Shown one piece after another: positions 46,916 to 55,950 of a DNA stretch of 64,000 nt; the stretch's first letter is position 1; each line of letters begins with the position of its first letter. Position numbers and translations under genes: made by a program. The DNA is from Burkholderiales bacterium (GTDB taxonomy: Bacteria > Pseudomonadota > Gammaproteobacteria > Burkholderiales > Burkholderiaceae_C). The stretch is from contig JACRPO010000012.1 of assembly GCA_016223165.1 (NCBI GenBank), forward strand, positions 62,001-126,000, in the 5' to 3' direction. Below the pieces are notes generated by a model. That model worked only from the letters and a program-made list of their open reading frames with translations. It ran no database searches and was not told the DNA's origin.

Positions 46916-48151
46916 GAGGACGCTCCTGGTGACGTTGCCCACCGGTCAGCATCGCGACCGCGACGCATCCCGACCACGCGCAAATGCCGCCGAAGTGCCG
47001 AGATTTCGACTGCAGCGATGCTGCGGACGCAGCGGAGATGCACTGCAAGTGCGGCGCAACTTGGTTGCTCGTCGTTCTCGGCCACGGCGGAGTGCGTGCG
47101 TGACACCACGGTCTCACCGGATCAGGCCGCGTCAACCCCACGCGGGTTCTCGACGACGTGGCGGCGCTATCGCGGCCACCGAGCCGGTCAAGCGTGCCGA
47201 TCCGGGCCAGAGGCAGCTCAGCGCGTCGTCAACCCCCTCGGCAGAAGCCTGAGTGCGAGCCCTTTGCGACGCTAAAGCGCCCTCAGCGCAAGGTCGCAGC
47301 ACCACAGCCGCCACCGCCAACCCGTGCTTCATGGCGTCGCATGCGCGCCTCCCCGTTGACGGCAGAGCCCTGCCGGTCGTCAACTACCGGCTCCCGAGGG
47401 CTCCTTCAGCCCGCTGCCTTGTTCGCAAGTAGCAGCAAAGAGGCGTCGCAGTCGTCACCTGCCCTTGAAGCACCGGCTCAGAGCCGGTGTCGCCGTCACC
47501 CGTGAGGTGGCGGCTTCGAGGTTCTCCCGTCGTAGTGCATGAGCCACTGACCCTGCCAGCTCTAGCCATCGCTATCGCTGGGCGCTCCCTGAAGCGCGTC
47601 GTGGCCGTCGATCCCCGGGCCGGCACTGGATGCCGTGTTCGCGATCCCGCCATCACGTGAGCAAGCGTTGTTCAACGCCGCGCGCAGTCGTGCTTGCCCT
47701 CATGGGCTCCCTGCTCGCCCTCGCCCACACGCTCGGCACCGCCCTGGACATTCGGTCAGGGGTGGACCCATGCGAGCGGATGGCGCTACGAATCCAGGAC
47801 TGATCCACCAGTTCAAGCGAGAGGCCCAGACCTCTTCGCCCGATGTGCGGCACGCCCTCTGAGGCGAGCCGGCATCCCCACTCTCCGTGGCCGCAGAAAT
47901 GCGCAGACGGAGCCGGATCACAGTGTTCATTTTTAAGACCGACCGAGCGGAGCCTGGGCACGCCCTCTCACCGCAAACCTTTGGGTCGTCATCGCGCCTT
48001 CGTGGTCGGGCGCGGTGATGTCGTTCCAGACCACCTGGCCTGTCCGCAATGGCATCCGCGGCGCTGCCGGTTCTTGTCGCCTGGACGATGCCTGTCCTCT
48101 CACCGCGCGTGCCGATCGGGCGGCACGCTCTCGCTTCGCAGGAGGCTTTGC
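46916..48151. other. 1.2-kb non-coding region with palindromes
   Basis: No convincing gene lies here. Visible structures are the perfect palindrome CACCGGCTC-A-GAGCCGGTG (47471-47489), a near-perfect inverted repeat GCCGTCACC/GGTGGCGGC right after it (about 47491-47513), and a leader hairpin close to the integrase start. Possible roles are the ParM centromere, a replication or recombination site, or untranslated RNA. No iteron array is obvious. Confidence 0.4.
48107..48128 (+). promoter_or_regulatory. Leader hairpin before the integrase gene
   Basis: GCGTGCCG-ATCGGG-CGGCACGC has perfect 8-bp arms and a 6-nt loop. It ends 24 bp before the integrase ATG and just before the AGGAGG ribosome-binding site (48140-48146), so it could restrict translation or protect the message. 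Confidence 0.45.
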
Positions 48152-49294
48152 ATGTCAACGGCTCTCGACTCGACGGCGCAGCGTTCGGCCCGCGACCCGA
48201 CCCGCGTGCGGCGCATCGGCGCGCAGCAACCGGTGCGCCGCCAGGATTGGGCGGGCCGCTCGCATCAGGAGATCCTGGCGAGCTACCGGCCCGGCAAGTC
48301 CGATCCGCTGAAGGTGCTGGAGGTTCTGATCGAGTTGTTCAACACGAGGCACACGGCGCTCGAGAAGACCGTCTCGCACAAGACGCGGCAGGAGCGCGCG
48401 CGCTTCCTGCGCCGCTTCTTCGCCGACTTGCGGCGCAGGGCCGGGTTCCGCAAACCTCCTGATCCTCGCAACCTCGGTCAGAAGCACATCCACGCGATGG
48501 TGCAGGTGTGGCAGCGCGAGAAGCTGGCGCCGGCAACCATCCAGACCTACCTGAGCTTCCTGCGCGGCTTGGGCTCGTGGATGGGCAAGCACGGCTTCGT
48601 GCGCAAGCCGGAGCAGTACGGCCTGAGCCTCGACGAGTACCAGCGCCACGAGTACGCGCAGCACGACAAGAGCTGGGCCGGCAAGGGCATCGACGTGCAG
48701 GCGGTGCTGGCGGAGGTCGCCGCGTTCGATCCTCGCGTGGCGGCCTCGATGCGCCTGATGGACGCGCTCGGTCTTCGGCGTAAGGAGTCGGTGATGCACC
48801 GGCCCTTCGCCCACGTTCATCCGTTCGACCAGACCGGGCTACCGGAAGACCAGAAGCGAGCGGATGAGTATGTGTGGGTGAAGGGCAAAGGTGGGCGCGT
48901 GCGCTGGATCGCCCTGGAAACCGACGCTCAGCGCGCGGCGGTGGCACACGCCCGTTCGGTGGTCGAAGGGCGGGACGCCCACATGGGCAACCCGGCGCAC
49001 AGCCTGAAACGCAACCTGCGCCGGCTGGACTACGCGCTGGAGAAGTTCGGTTTCACGAAGGCCGAGCGCGGGGTCACGGCGCACGGCCTACGGCACGGCA
49101 ATCTGCAGGCGCTCTACCAGGACATGACTGGCGCAGCGCCGCCGGTGCGTGGCGGTGGGGTGGTTCCGGCGGAGCTGGATCGGGCTGCCAGGCTGGTGGT
49201 CTCCGAGCGCGCCGGTCACTCGAGACTACGCGCGGCGGGGGCTTACTTAGGCGCCATCCTTCCGCGCCTGCGTGGCGATCGAAGCACCGGCTGA
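48152..49294 (+). CDS. Tyrosine recombinase / integrase
   Basis: This 380-residue enzyme has an N-terminal SAM-like DNA-binding domain (about 95-170). Catalytic residues are R209 (ALGLRRKES), a beta-hairpin lysine in VKGKGGRVRW, H311 and R314 (HGLRHG), H356 (RAGHSR) and nucleophile Y365 (AGAYLG). It could integrate the element at tRNA-His or resolve multimers. ATG 48152 has a strong AGGAGG site. It lies between the ParM-like gene and the PRTRC cassette, far from the attachment site at 36.35 kb, so a resolvase-like role is as likely as being the main integrase. Confidence 0.85.
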   Translation: MSTALDSTAQRSARDPTRVRRIGAQQPVRRQDWAGRSHQEILASYRPGKSDPLKVLEVLIELFNTRHTALEKTVSHKTRQERARFLRRFFADLRRRAGFRKPPDPRNLGQKHIHAMVQVWQREKLAPATIQTYLSFLRGLGSWMGKHGFVRKPEQYGLSLDEYQRHEYAQHDKSWAGKGIDVQAVLAEVAAFDPRVAASMRLMDALGLRRKESVMHRPFAHVHPFDQTGLPEDQKRADEYVWVKGKGGRVRWIALETDAQRAAVAHARSVVEGRDAHMGNPAHSLKRNLRRLDYALEKFGFTKAERGVTAHGLRHGNLQALYQDMTGAAPPVRGGGVVPAELDRAARLVVSERAGHSRLRAAGAYLGAILPRLRGDRSTG

Positions 49295-49327
49295 GCGAAG
49301 TTGCGCGCCCGGATCGTGTCGGCGCTT

Positions 49328-49530
49328 TCAGGCTGCCGGGGAGACATCGAACTCCTCGTTCGGCTCGATGGCGTTGTGGAGCGTCCGCACCTCGCCGGCT
49401 TCGACCGCTTCGTCGCTCACGCCGAAGCGCGCGAGCGCCGCGCAGCGTGCCAAGGTTTCGTTGCGCTCGCTGACCTGCCCACGGTCACCGAATGGCCTTC
49501 GCGGTCAACCCGCACGTTCCAGAGCTTCAT
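49328..49530 (-). pseudogene. Small PRTRC-side gene broken by a one-base frameshift
   Basis: The gene starts at ATG 49530, overlapping the ThiF gene stop (ATGA), and reads MKLWNVRVDREGHSVTVG. The frame then meets an unlikely stretch, while the next frame continues with a natural-looking sequence (VSERNETLARCAALARFGV to EFDVSPAA-stop). One added base near 49474-49480 would join them into a 67-residue protein ending at 49328. It is either a real frameshift mutation or a sequencing error beside a CCC run. Function is unknown; it is the last gene of the PRTRC operon. Confidence 0.65.
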
Positions 49531-50360
49531 CCGGCACTCTCCTCGGCGACCTCGGCTTGCGCCGCATGGACCTCCGCATGCCTGAACCCGAACCGCTCCC
49601 ACGTCCGAGGATCGACCTCGATCGGACCACTCCGCTTGCTGTCGAGGTTGACCACGACCCCATGCGCTGCGATCCGCCCCTTCGAGAACAACTCGTAGAG
49701 CATCTGCGCGGCGAAGCGCACCGTCACGTCGTTGACGAACAGCCCCTGTGACGCAAGCGACATGCGCACCGAGCATGAGGGCCGGTTGTCGTCTGCCGCG
49801 TCCGGGTCGAGCAATTCTGGGAAGAGTTCCGTGACGCAAGGGAGACGCAGCGGCTGCGCGGCGCTTGAACGTCGGCCCGGTGGCTGGCCCAGGATCACCT
49901 GCGCGGTGGCTTCGGTGTTGCCCAGGTCCAGCCAGTAGCGGTAGCCGGCATAGGTGTCGAAGGCCATGCGGTGGAGCAGTCGCCTCGCGGCGCGACTGTC
50001 CACGCAGCTGATGAGGATGTCGGCCCCGCGGTCGAACTGGTTCATCTGCTGCGCGTCCTCGTAGCGACGAGGGACGGCCACCCAGTCGAGTCCATAGAAC
50101 TGGTTCAGCCGATGGAGGGTGACGATGGCCTTGTGGCGGCCAACATCCGCAGCGCTGTAGAGCTGGCGGCCGACGTTGGCTTCGCTGACGCGATCCGCGT
50201 CGAAGGCGCTGACGTGCAAGCCGTAGGGGTGGCCGAGGGCCCGCATCGCGATGTCGAGTCGCGCGAGGCATGCGGCCATCTGCGCGCCGTTGCCACCCAC
50301 GCCGACCAGATGGATCGTCACGCGCTTGTCGAGCAGTTCGGCAGCGATGCAGTGTTCCAT
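49527..50360 (-). CDS. PRTRC system ThiF-family (E1-like) protein
   Basis: This 277-residue protein has a ThiF/MoeB-type Rossmann domain: HLVGVGGNGAQMAACLARLD (about 15-34), VSAFDADRVSEANVGRQ with the conserved aspartate and asparagine/arginine, and ADILISCVDSRAARR. E1-like enzymes adenylate C-termini of ubiquitin-like or sulfur-carrier proteins. In PRTRC cassettes the ThiF member accompanies a JAB-like protein (A), hinting at a conjugation/deconjugation pair. ATG 50360 is chosen because it starts the conserved region 4 bp after the protein A stop. No catalytic cysteine is obvious. Confidence 0.85.
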   Translation of the reverse strand: MEHCIAAELLDKRVTIHLVGVGGNGAQMAACLARLDIAMRALGHPYGLHVSAFDADRVSEANVGRQLYSAADVGRHKAIVTLHRLNQFYGLDWVAVPRRYEDAQQMNQFDRGADILISCVDSRAARRLLHRMAFDTYAGYRYWLDLGNTEATAQVILGQPPGRRSSAAQPLRLPCVTELFPELLDPDAADDNRPSCSVRMSLASQGLFVNDVTVRFAAQMLYELFSKGRIAAHGVVVNLDSKRSGPIEVDPRTWERFGFRHAEVHAAQAEVAEESAG

Positions 50361-50364
50361 GCCG

Positions 50365-51063
50365 TCATCCTCTCGCGGACCAGCGCGCGAGCAAGCGCTG
50401 CAACAGACGACGTTCGACCGCCGGCTCCTGCGCGGAAGGTCGATCCGTGGCGCTCGTCTCCCACGGGTGCGGCAGTGGCCGATACAGACCGTTGATGACG
50501 AGGCGGAAGCAGGCATCAGGCCTCGCCTCGTGCAGTCGGCCGAACACCCCTGCGACCTTGATCCCCCGGTCGTCTCGATCATCCTCGCTGGACCAGAAAG
50601 CACCCAACCGGCCGTGCGTGTGCAGATCGACGGCAATGGTTTCGTCTTCTGCCATCGCCGCCACGCGGTACTCGATGCGCGTCGGCGAACACCGCACCGC
50701 CTCGCACAGGGCGAGCCGAAGGGTCTTGCCCGACCGCGAGAAGATCAATGCGCCTGCTGCCTCGTTCGGCAGCGCACGCCGTCCGGCCTCGACAAACCGC
50801 TCGATCAAGCGGATCGGCAGCACGCCGAAGCTGAAACTCAGCCGCTCGGCCGCTTCGCCATACGGCAGCGGCAGCCCGAGGCCCTGCGGCCCTTGAGACG
50901 CTAGACAGTGGAGGCAGTCCAGCCAGTCGAGCTTCACCTGCACGAACAGGCCGTTCGCTGCCACGACCAGCCGTTGGCCCGGGCTCATGTCCGGCAGCGC
51001 GCCGAACCGCGGCGCGATCACCACCGGGCAGCTGGCCTGCAACGCAGCGTCGCGGGGGTCCAT
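50365..51063 (-). CDS. PRTRC system protein A, JAB/MPN-domain protein
   Basis: The protein has 232 residues. A JAMM-type metalloprotease motif is visible: E101 (NEAAGALIF), H148 and H150 (DLHTHG), S158 and D161 (FWSSEDD). The H-x-H-x7-S-x2-D spacing matches active zinc isopeptidases. It might remove a small modifier or process its tail, opposite to the ThiF protein encoded next. The ATG shares a base with the protein B stop (TGATG), so coupling is tight. Confidence 0.82.
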   Translation of the reverse strand: MDPRDAALQASCPVVIAPRFGALPDMSPGQRLVVAANGLFVQVKLDWLDCLHCLASQGPQGLGLPLPYGEAAERLSFSFGVLPIRLIERFVEAGRRALPNEAAGALIFSRSGKTLRLALCEAVRCSPTRIEYRVAAMAEDETIAVDLHTHGRLGAFWSSEDDRDDRGIKVAGVFGRLHEARPDACFRLVINGLYRPLPHPWETSATDRPSAQEPAVERRLLQRLLARWSARG

Positions 51064-51803
51064 CACCGGCCTTCCTTGATGCCGAGCAATCCGCCCAGCG
51101 TCGTGTTCAGCGGCACCAGCACCCGCTGCGGGAAACGCGTGAACCTCCGGTCCAGCATCTCGCGCCAGAACGCATACGAGCCTCCCGGGTAGCGCAGCAG
51201 CTTGGCAGCCACGTTCGGGTGGCTGAAGTAGCTGCGGAAGAAGGCTTCGTTCCAGGCTTCGATCTTCTCTGCGGTCGAGCCGTCCGGCTTCGGCACGTTG
51301 CCCTGGCAGATGTGGCCGCCCGCGTCGACGTTGAAGTACGGTGCCTGGAAGAGCGCCGTTGCGGGTGTCGGTCGCTGCGAGCCCTTGACGGCCCATACGC
51401 GCCACTCGCGGTTCGATGCGGCGAACACCAGTCCGGGGTGTGGCACGGCCTCACCACGCTCGATACCCCCCAAACGCTCGGCATCGCGCTCGGACACATG
51501 GAAGGCGACATGCCGCACCGCAGGCCGCAGCCACCACAGGATCAGGTCACCGGCAACGAACAGCACGTTGTCGGGAAGGAAGCCGCCATGCGCCGCGCGC
51601 TTGAGCAGCGCTCGGGCTAATGCCAGCGCGCTGCGGGGCGTCATTGCGCGCCCGGCACCGATCACCGGCTCGCCATCGATGTGCTCGACCTCGTGCACGG
51701 TGGCCAGCGCGCCGCCCGAAGCGCCTCGATAGATGAGGACGGCCTGATCGAGCGTCAGGACGCCATCGGTGGGCGCGTGGATGGAGAAAGCAGCTTGGTT
51801 CAT
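51063..51803 (-). CDS. PRTRC system protein B
   Basis: This 246-residue protein shows segments typical of PRTRC protein B as I recall the family: VLTLDQAVLIYRG near the start, LLKRAAHGGFLPDNVLFV, HPGLVFAASNREWRVWAVKG, ALFQAPYFNVDAGGHICQGN and the C-terminal FWREMLD. It has no transmembrane helix or known catalytic motif. The CQGN region with histidine and cysteine could bind metal. Function is unknown beyond membership of the cassette. Confidence 0.78.
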   Translation of the reverse strand: MNQAAFSIHAPTDGVLTLDQAVLIYRGASGGALATVHEVEHIDGEPVIGAGRAMTPRSALALARALLKRAAHGGFLPDNVLFVAGDLILWWLRPAVRHVAFHVSERDAERLGGIERGEAVPHPGLVFAASNREWRVWAVKGSQRPTPATALFQAPYFNVDAGGHICQGNVPKPDGSTAEKIEAWNEAFFRSYFSHPNVAAKLLRYPGGSYAFWREMLDRRFTRFPQRVLVPLNTTLGGLLGIKEGR

Positions 51804-51866
51804 GGAAGTCTTGGAATCGAGAAGCCGCTGCCGACGTGGCGGATGTCGTTGCGACCGAGAGCAGTC

Positions 51867-52940
51867 TCAGTCCGACAGCGCCGCGATCAAGCGGTCGATA
51901 AGCCCGATGGCCTTGAAGCGCGGGCTCATCGCCTGCTGCCACTGCTTCATCGCGCTCGGTGCGTTGAGCGCGATCCAGACTTCGCCCATGCGGTCGTAGC
52001 ACTCGCCTTCGTGGGCCTGCTGCAAGAGGTCATCGAAGACGCGTGTGGTGAGGTCGCTCTCCGACCAGGACAGCACGGCGCCGAAACCGATGAACTCGCC
52101 GTCACAGTCGCAGCGGAAGCTATCGTCGATGCGCAAGCGCGCCAGCGCGATCGCATCGGTCACGATGCCGCGCTGCTCGGGGTCGAGAACGCGCAGCATG
52201 GCTCGCCGCAGGTCGATGGTCTTCCAGCCGGACGGCTCTCCCTTCCAGCCTCGTCGCTTCGGCCACGTCCTGGCCCAGGCCGGGAACGCATCGTCGAACA
52301 GGTCGCGGCTCACCATCTCGGCGCGCGCGGCTTCGCGTTCGGCCTCGTCTTCGCCGCAGTGCATGTCCAGCGCCGTCTCTTCATCCTCCTCGCCGTACCA
52401 ATAGACCCACGACGCGACTTCGCGAGCGACCTCGGGGGTGAACAGCGGGTACGCGGTCATGCTCTGGCGACGCAGGACATGCAGCACGGTGGCGCCGAGG
52501 CCGGGGCATGCGGCCTCCAGTTCCTCCAGCCGTTGGCCGACCGGCCACTCCTGCACGCCGGCCTCGCACCACGAGATTTGGACACCGCTGTAGCGGCGAG
52601 GCTCGCGGCCCGCGTCTTCATGAAGGTGGCCGATGTAGCCGCCCGTCACGTCGAGCACCTGCATGTGGAACGTCGGCCGCAGGCAGCGCAGCGGGCCGAT
52701 CTCGCGTGCCACCCACTTGCCGAGCGCCTGCTCGCAAGCGAGCATCGAGTCATCGAAGGACTCGGGCAGATCGGAGTCGCGGAATGCCTTCGCGTCGAGC
52801 AGGAATTGGCTAGTCGCGGCGTTGGCTGCGCCGAGCTGCCCCGGCACGATCTTGCGCGGCACACCCTCGGCGAGCCGAGGCAGCGCCAGCGCGGCATGCC
52901 TACCCGCGAGATGCACCAGCCCACCGCCGGCCGAAATCAC
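51867..52940 (-). CDS. PRTRC system protein F
   Basis: This 357-residue protein has a mostly helical, acidic sequence with conserved-looking stretches (LALPRLAEGVPRKIVPGQLG, YSGVQISWCEAG, VASWVYWYGEEDEETALDMH). The start is taken as GTG 52940 because it overlaps the protein C stop (GTGA) and begins ISAGGGLVHLAGRHAALALP; a reading from 53081 would run through protein C. No enzymatic motif is visible. Assignment rests on order and similarity to remembered PRTRC F proteins. Confidence 0.7.
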   Translation of the reverse strand: MISAGGGLVHLAGRHAALALPRLAEGVPRKIVPGQLGAANAATSQFLLDAKAFRDSDLPESFDDSMLACEQALGKWVAREIGPLRCLRPTFHMQVLDVTGGYIGHLHEDAGREPRRYSGVQISWCEAGVQEWPVGQRLEELEAACPGLGATVLHVLRRQSMTAYPLFTPEVAREVASWVYWYGEEDEETALDMHCGEDEAEREAARAEMVSRDLFDDAFPAWARTWPKRRGWKGEPSGWKTIDLRRAMLRVLDPEQRGIVTDAIALARLRIDDSFRCDCDGEFIGFGAVLSWSESDLTTRVFDDLLQQAHEGECYDRMGEVWIALNAPSAMKQWQQAMSPRFKAIGLIDRLIAALSD

Positions 52941-53371
52941 GGCAGCGGCGCAAGCAGGCTGCTCGGCAACCGCACCCGGTCCTCGGCGTGCTCTTGGCGC
53001 TGTGCGTGCAGGTTGTGCTGCACGAACTCGCTCAGCGCTCGCGCGCAGGCGTTCGCGCGGTGGTTCTGCAGCGAGCGACACAGTGTGGCTTCGGTACCGC
53101 CGAGGCCCTGGGCTTCGATGGCCGCGCGGCGACGGACTGCCGCGATGCGCAGGCCCTCAAGGGCTGCGCCCTTAGTGCCGACCGCCTTGCGGAACACGAA
53201 CTCCTGCGTACCGTCGCGGACCTCGCCGGCCTCGATTCCGGCGCTGATCAGTTCGGGGTACTGCGCGCTGTAAAGGTCGCGTACGTCGCGCGGGTCGAGC
53301 CCGGGCACGTCCGGTAGCGTGATGCCGTTGTAGCGGAAAGTCCGCGTGACTTCCTGGATCGCAATCGACAT
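52937..53371 (-). CDS. PRTRC system protein C, with C-terminal extension
   Basis: This 144-residue protein has a first half (residues 1-68: FRYNGITLPDVPGLDPRDVRDLYSAQYP through FVFRKAVGTKG) that matches PRTRC protein C, a family of about 70 residues. Here the frame runs on with about 75 helical, charged residues. The compact beta-type N-terminal part could be the small ubiquitin-like partner of the ThiF protein, which is inference; it does not end in the di-glycine of sulfur carriers. It overlaps the protein F start. Confidence 0.75.
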   Translation of the reverse strand: MSIAIQEVTRTFRYNGITLPDVPGLDPRDVRDLYSAQYPELISAGIEAGEVRDGTQEFVFRKAVGTKGAALEGLRIAAVRRRAAIEAQGLGGTEATLCRSLQNHRANACARALSEFVQHNLHAQRQEHAEDRVRLPSSLLAPLP

Positions 53372-53480
53372 GGTGTCGGTCCTTTGCGTGGTGTCGGTGG
53401 TGTCGGGCGATCGTGAAGGCCTGCGCCCTTTCGGTCAGTCTCCCACTGCGAGTGCGGCCTTCAAGCTGCGCCTCTGGGGG

Positions 53481-53969
53481 TTAGCCGAACAGGTCAGCGA
53501 CCTCGCCAGCGTTGTGTGCCGGCGCGCGCGGCTCACCAGCCGAAGCGTCGGCGTCGTCATCGGAGCCGGCCTCGCTCGTCGTGCTGGCAGGGGGAGTCGG
53601 TTGGGCAGTCGCCCCAGCCTTCGGCGTCGGTAAACCGGGCTTGTCAGGCCGCGCCTTGGTGCTGGCCTCGGTGGCCTTCTTCACCGATGCGGCCTTGGCC
53701 GCTTCGAGAACCTCCTTGGTGGCCTCGACCTGATCGGCGAGGCTTTGCCGCGTCTCGCGATAGCCCTTGAGGGCATCGATGAAACCCTCGTCAAACTCCT
53801 GCGGCGTCGCGGTCAGCGTGAGCGCCTTGGTCAAGGCCGAATCGTCTGCATCCTTGCCGGGCCTGGGGATCACGTTGATCGTCATCCTCCCGGCCTTGGC
53901 GTCGGCACTGATCGTCAGCGCGAGGCTCGCGCCGGATGCGAGTGCGAACAGTTCTTCGAACATCGTCAT
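53481..53969 (-). CDS. PRTRC system protein E
   Basis: The protein has 162 residues. The conserved N-terminal part (MFEELFALASGASLALTISA through GRMTINVIPRP and a TPQEFDEGFIDALKGYRE segment) is followed by a lysine-rich helix and a Pro/Ala/Thr/Asp-rich disordered tail. ATG 53969 is preceded by AGGAG; a second ATG two codons later is possible. Function is unknown. It lies between ParB and protein C with about 100-bp gaps on either side. Confidence 0.78.
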   Translation of the reverse strand: MTMFEELFALASGASLALTISADAKAGRMTINVIPRPGKDADDSALTKALTLTATPQEFDEGFIDALKGYRETRQSLADQVEATKEVLEAAKAASVKKATEASTKARPDKPGLPTPKAGATAQPTPPASTTSEAGSDDDADASAGEPRAPAHNAGEVADLFG

Positions 53970-54061
53970 GAAAAGCTCCTGGTGAGGGGTCTGGTCCGGG
54001 GTGTGACCCCATGCAACCCATGCTAGGCAAGGGTCCGCGCGGCTCAAGGGTGGTCAGCGGT

Positions 54062-55858
54062 TCAGGCTGTCGCGGGCGCCTCGGCATCAGCCCTGGTGCT
54101 CGCCGAACCTGCGGCGGCGTCGGATGCGTCTTCGACACCCACCGTCGCTTCCTGCGCCGTTCCGTGCCGGGGGTAGCGCATCACAGCCGGAACCGTTCCC
54201 TGGTAGGCGAAGCCCTCGGCGTTCAGCAGCGCCTGCACGAAGGCGTCCTTCTTGCCGGCCCTGGCCGTCTTGAATCTGGCGCCCAACGCGGCCTTGAGGC
54301 CAACGTCGGCAGCCAGGCTTTCCAGCTCGCTGGTGGTGAACAGGTCGAGGAAGGCCTTGTCCCATCGGAAGCAGCGCGCCTCGTCCACATCGAGGTAGTT
54401 CAGCAGCAGTTCGAGGTTGTGCGTGTCCACCCCGAAAGCCGCCGACGCGATGGCAGCCTGCACGAGCCTGTCCACCTGATCCGCCACCACCTGGTCGGCG
54501 CGCCTCAGCGGCTCCCGCAAGTCGCTGCCGTGGGCTTCCCCAGGGCCGGCAATCTTGGCCAGGGCCTTCTCGAACTGAGCCGATTTGAGGTCCGCAGCGC
54601 GGCCTGCCAGCGTCAGCGCGATCAGCACCCGATGGCTGCGCTGCGGCTGCGCCATCAGCGCCGCAGCAAGCCACTTGCGCCACTGCGTGGTGCGGTACTC
54701 GACGACACGCTGTGGCGTCTGGTTGGTCGGGCGGCTGGACGCGGCCTTCGGCCGTCGCTTGTCGGCCGGTCGCGGGGTGGATGGGGTGCCGCGGCTGGCC
54801 GTGCTCTGGCTCGCAGCCAGGGGCTGCTGCGCAGCGTCTTCTCGCGTTGCCTTGCGCCAACGCGCCACCTTCTGGCTGTTGCAGGCGGCATCGAAGCACA
54901 ACGAAGCCGTCACCGCCCCGCTGCTGCCCGGCATCGCCGACACCGCGGCCCCGTAGGACTTGCAGCCCTGGCACGACGCGTACTGCGCCGCGCCCACGCC
55001 GAGTTCGCCTTCGGCAGTGACGTGCAGCGGCACGAACCCACCGCCCTGGCGGATGACATGAACAACCGGGTACTCGACGCACAGCGCACTGGCCTTGGCG
55101 TCCACCGCCTGCTGTGTCAGCTCATCGAAGTGGGTCGGATGCTGGCAATGACCTTCCCTGATCGAGTCGGCGAACAGGCCGGCCTGGCGGGTGGAGTTGT
55201 GCGGGCACGCTGCGCAGGGCGCGGTGTCGAAGATCGCGTCGGCAAGGCGCCGGGCGTACTTGCCCAACTGGTCCTTGAGCACCGCGACCGGCACCTTGTG
55301 CGCGAGCAGGCCGGCGAGCACGCGGTCCTGCATGTCGGGCGGCACGCCGGTAAGCAGTTCGGCGTGGCCGAGTTGGATTTGGTGCTTGGTCAGCGCCGCC
55401 AGCACGCTCGGCGTGCAGGTCAGCAGGGCCAGCCGACGCGCCAGCAGCTCGGGCTTCCAGCCCATGCCGGCAGCCGTCTCGGCCTTGTCGCCGTGGTTGC
55501 GGTGAAGCTGGCGCTGCGCGGCTCGCGCCTGCTCCGCCGCCGACATCGGCGCGCGGTGATGGTTTTCGATCACCGCCATCGCCTCGGCAGTCGCGGGGCT
55601 GACCTCCTTGAACAGGACCGGCATGTCGTAGTCGTCGCCGAGCACGGTCTTGGCCGCACGCCAGCGGCGTTCGCCGACGACGATGGCGAAATCGTCGGTG
55701 CCGGGTACCGGCCGCACGACGATGGGCTGGATGACGCCGCCGACTGCCCGGATGCCTTCTTCGAGGTCGGCCATTTCGGCAGGATCGAAGTGCTCGCGCG
55801 GGTTGTCGCCCTGGACGATGCGGCGAATCGGTAGCGTGGGTGTGGCAGGAAGGTTCAT
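54062..55858 (-). CDS. PRTRC system ParB-family protein
   Basis: This 598-residue protein has an N-terminal ParB/Srx nuclease-type domain (about 5-100; IRRIVQGDNPREHFD, IQPIVVRP, VVGERRWRAAK with the ParB arginine box) and a helical DNA-binding domain with HTH (about 115-165; ETAAGMGWKPELLARRLALL). The long central and C-terminal part carries CPHN- and CQGC-type cysteine pairs suggestive of zinc. It may bind a centromere-like site or act as a nuclease/CTP switch. ATG 55858 leaves the standard N-terminus; ATG 55876 is possible. It leads the PRTRC gene run. Confidence 0.85.
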   Translation of the reverse strand: MNLPATPTLPIRRIVQGDNPREHFDPAEMADLEEGIRAVGGVIQPIVVRPVPGTDDFAIVVGERRWRAAKTVLGDDYDMPVLFKEVSPATAEAMAVIENHHRAPMSAAEQARAAQRQLHRNHGDKAETAAGMGWKPELLARRLALLTCTPSVLAALTKHQIQLGHAELLTGVPPDMQDRVLAGLLAHKVPVAVLKDQLGKYARRLADAIFDTAPCAACPHNSTRQAGLFADSIREGHCQHPTHFDELTQQAVDAKASALCVEYPVVHVIRQGGGFVPLHVTAEGELGVGAAQYASCQGCKSYGAAVSAMPGSSGAVTASLCFDAACNSQKVARWRKATREDAAQQPLAASQSTASRGTPSTPRPADKRRPKAASSRPTNQTPQRVVEYRTTQWRKWLAAALMAQPQRSHRVLIALTLAGRAADLKSAQFEKALAKIAGPGEAHGSDLREPLRRADQVVADQVDRLVQAAIASAAFGVDTHNLELLLNYLDVDEARCFRWDKAFLDLFTTSELESLAADVGLKAALGARFKTARAGKKDAFVQALLNAEGFAYQGTVPAVMRYPRHGTAQEATVGVEDASDAAAGSASTRADAEAPATA

Positions 55859-55950
55859 GGTCGGCGGTGGGTGCATTGCGTTGATGCACCCATCGTCCCG
55901 CTGCGACCTCGGGTTTCAAGAGCGGCGCCATGCGCGCTCGCAGCGCTCGA

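Noticed and set aside
47384..47862. Short frames in the gap before the integrase
   Set aside because: They overlap palindromes, differ between strands without codon bias, and have no convincing start signals.
48152..49294. Assigning this recombinase firmly as the element's integrase
   Set aside because: It is about 12 kb from the left attachment site and beside partition genes, so a resolvase role is equally possible and another integrase may lie beyond the right edge.
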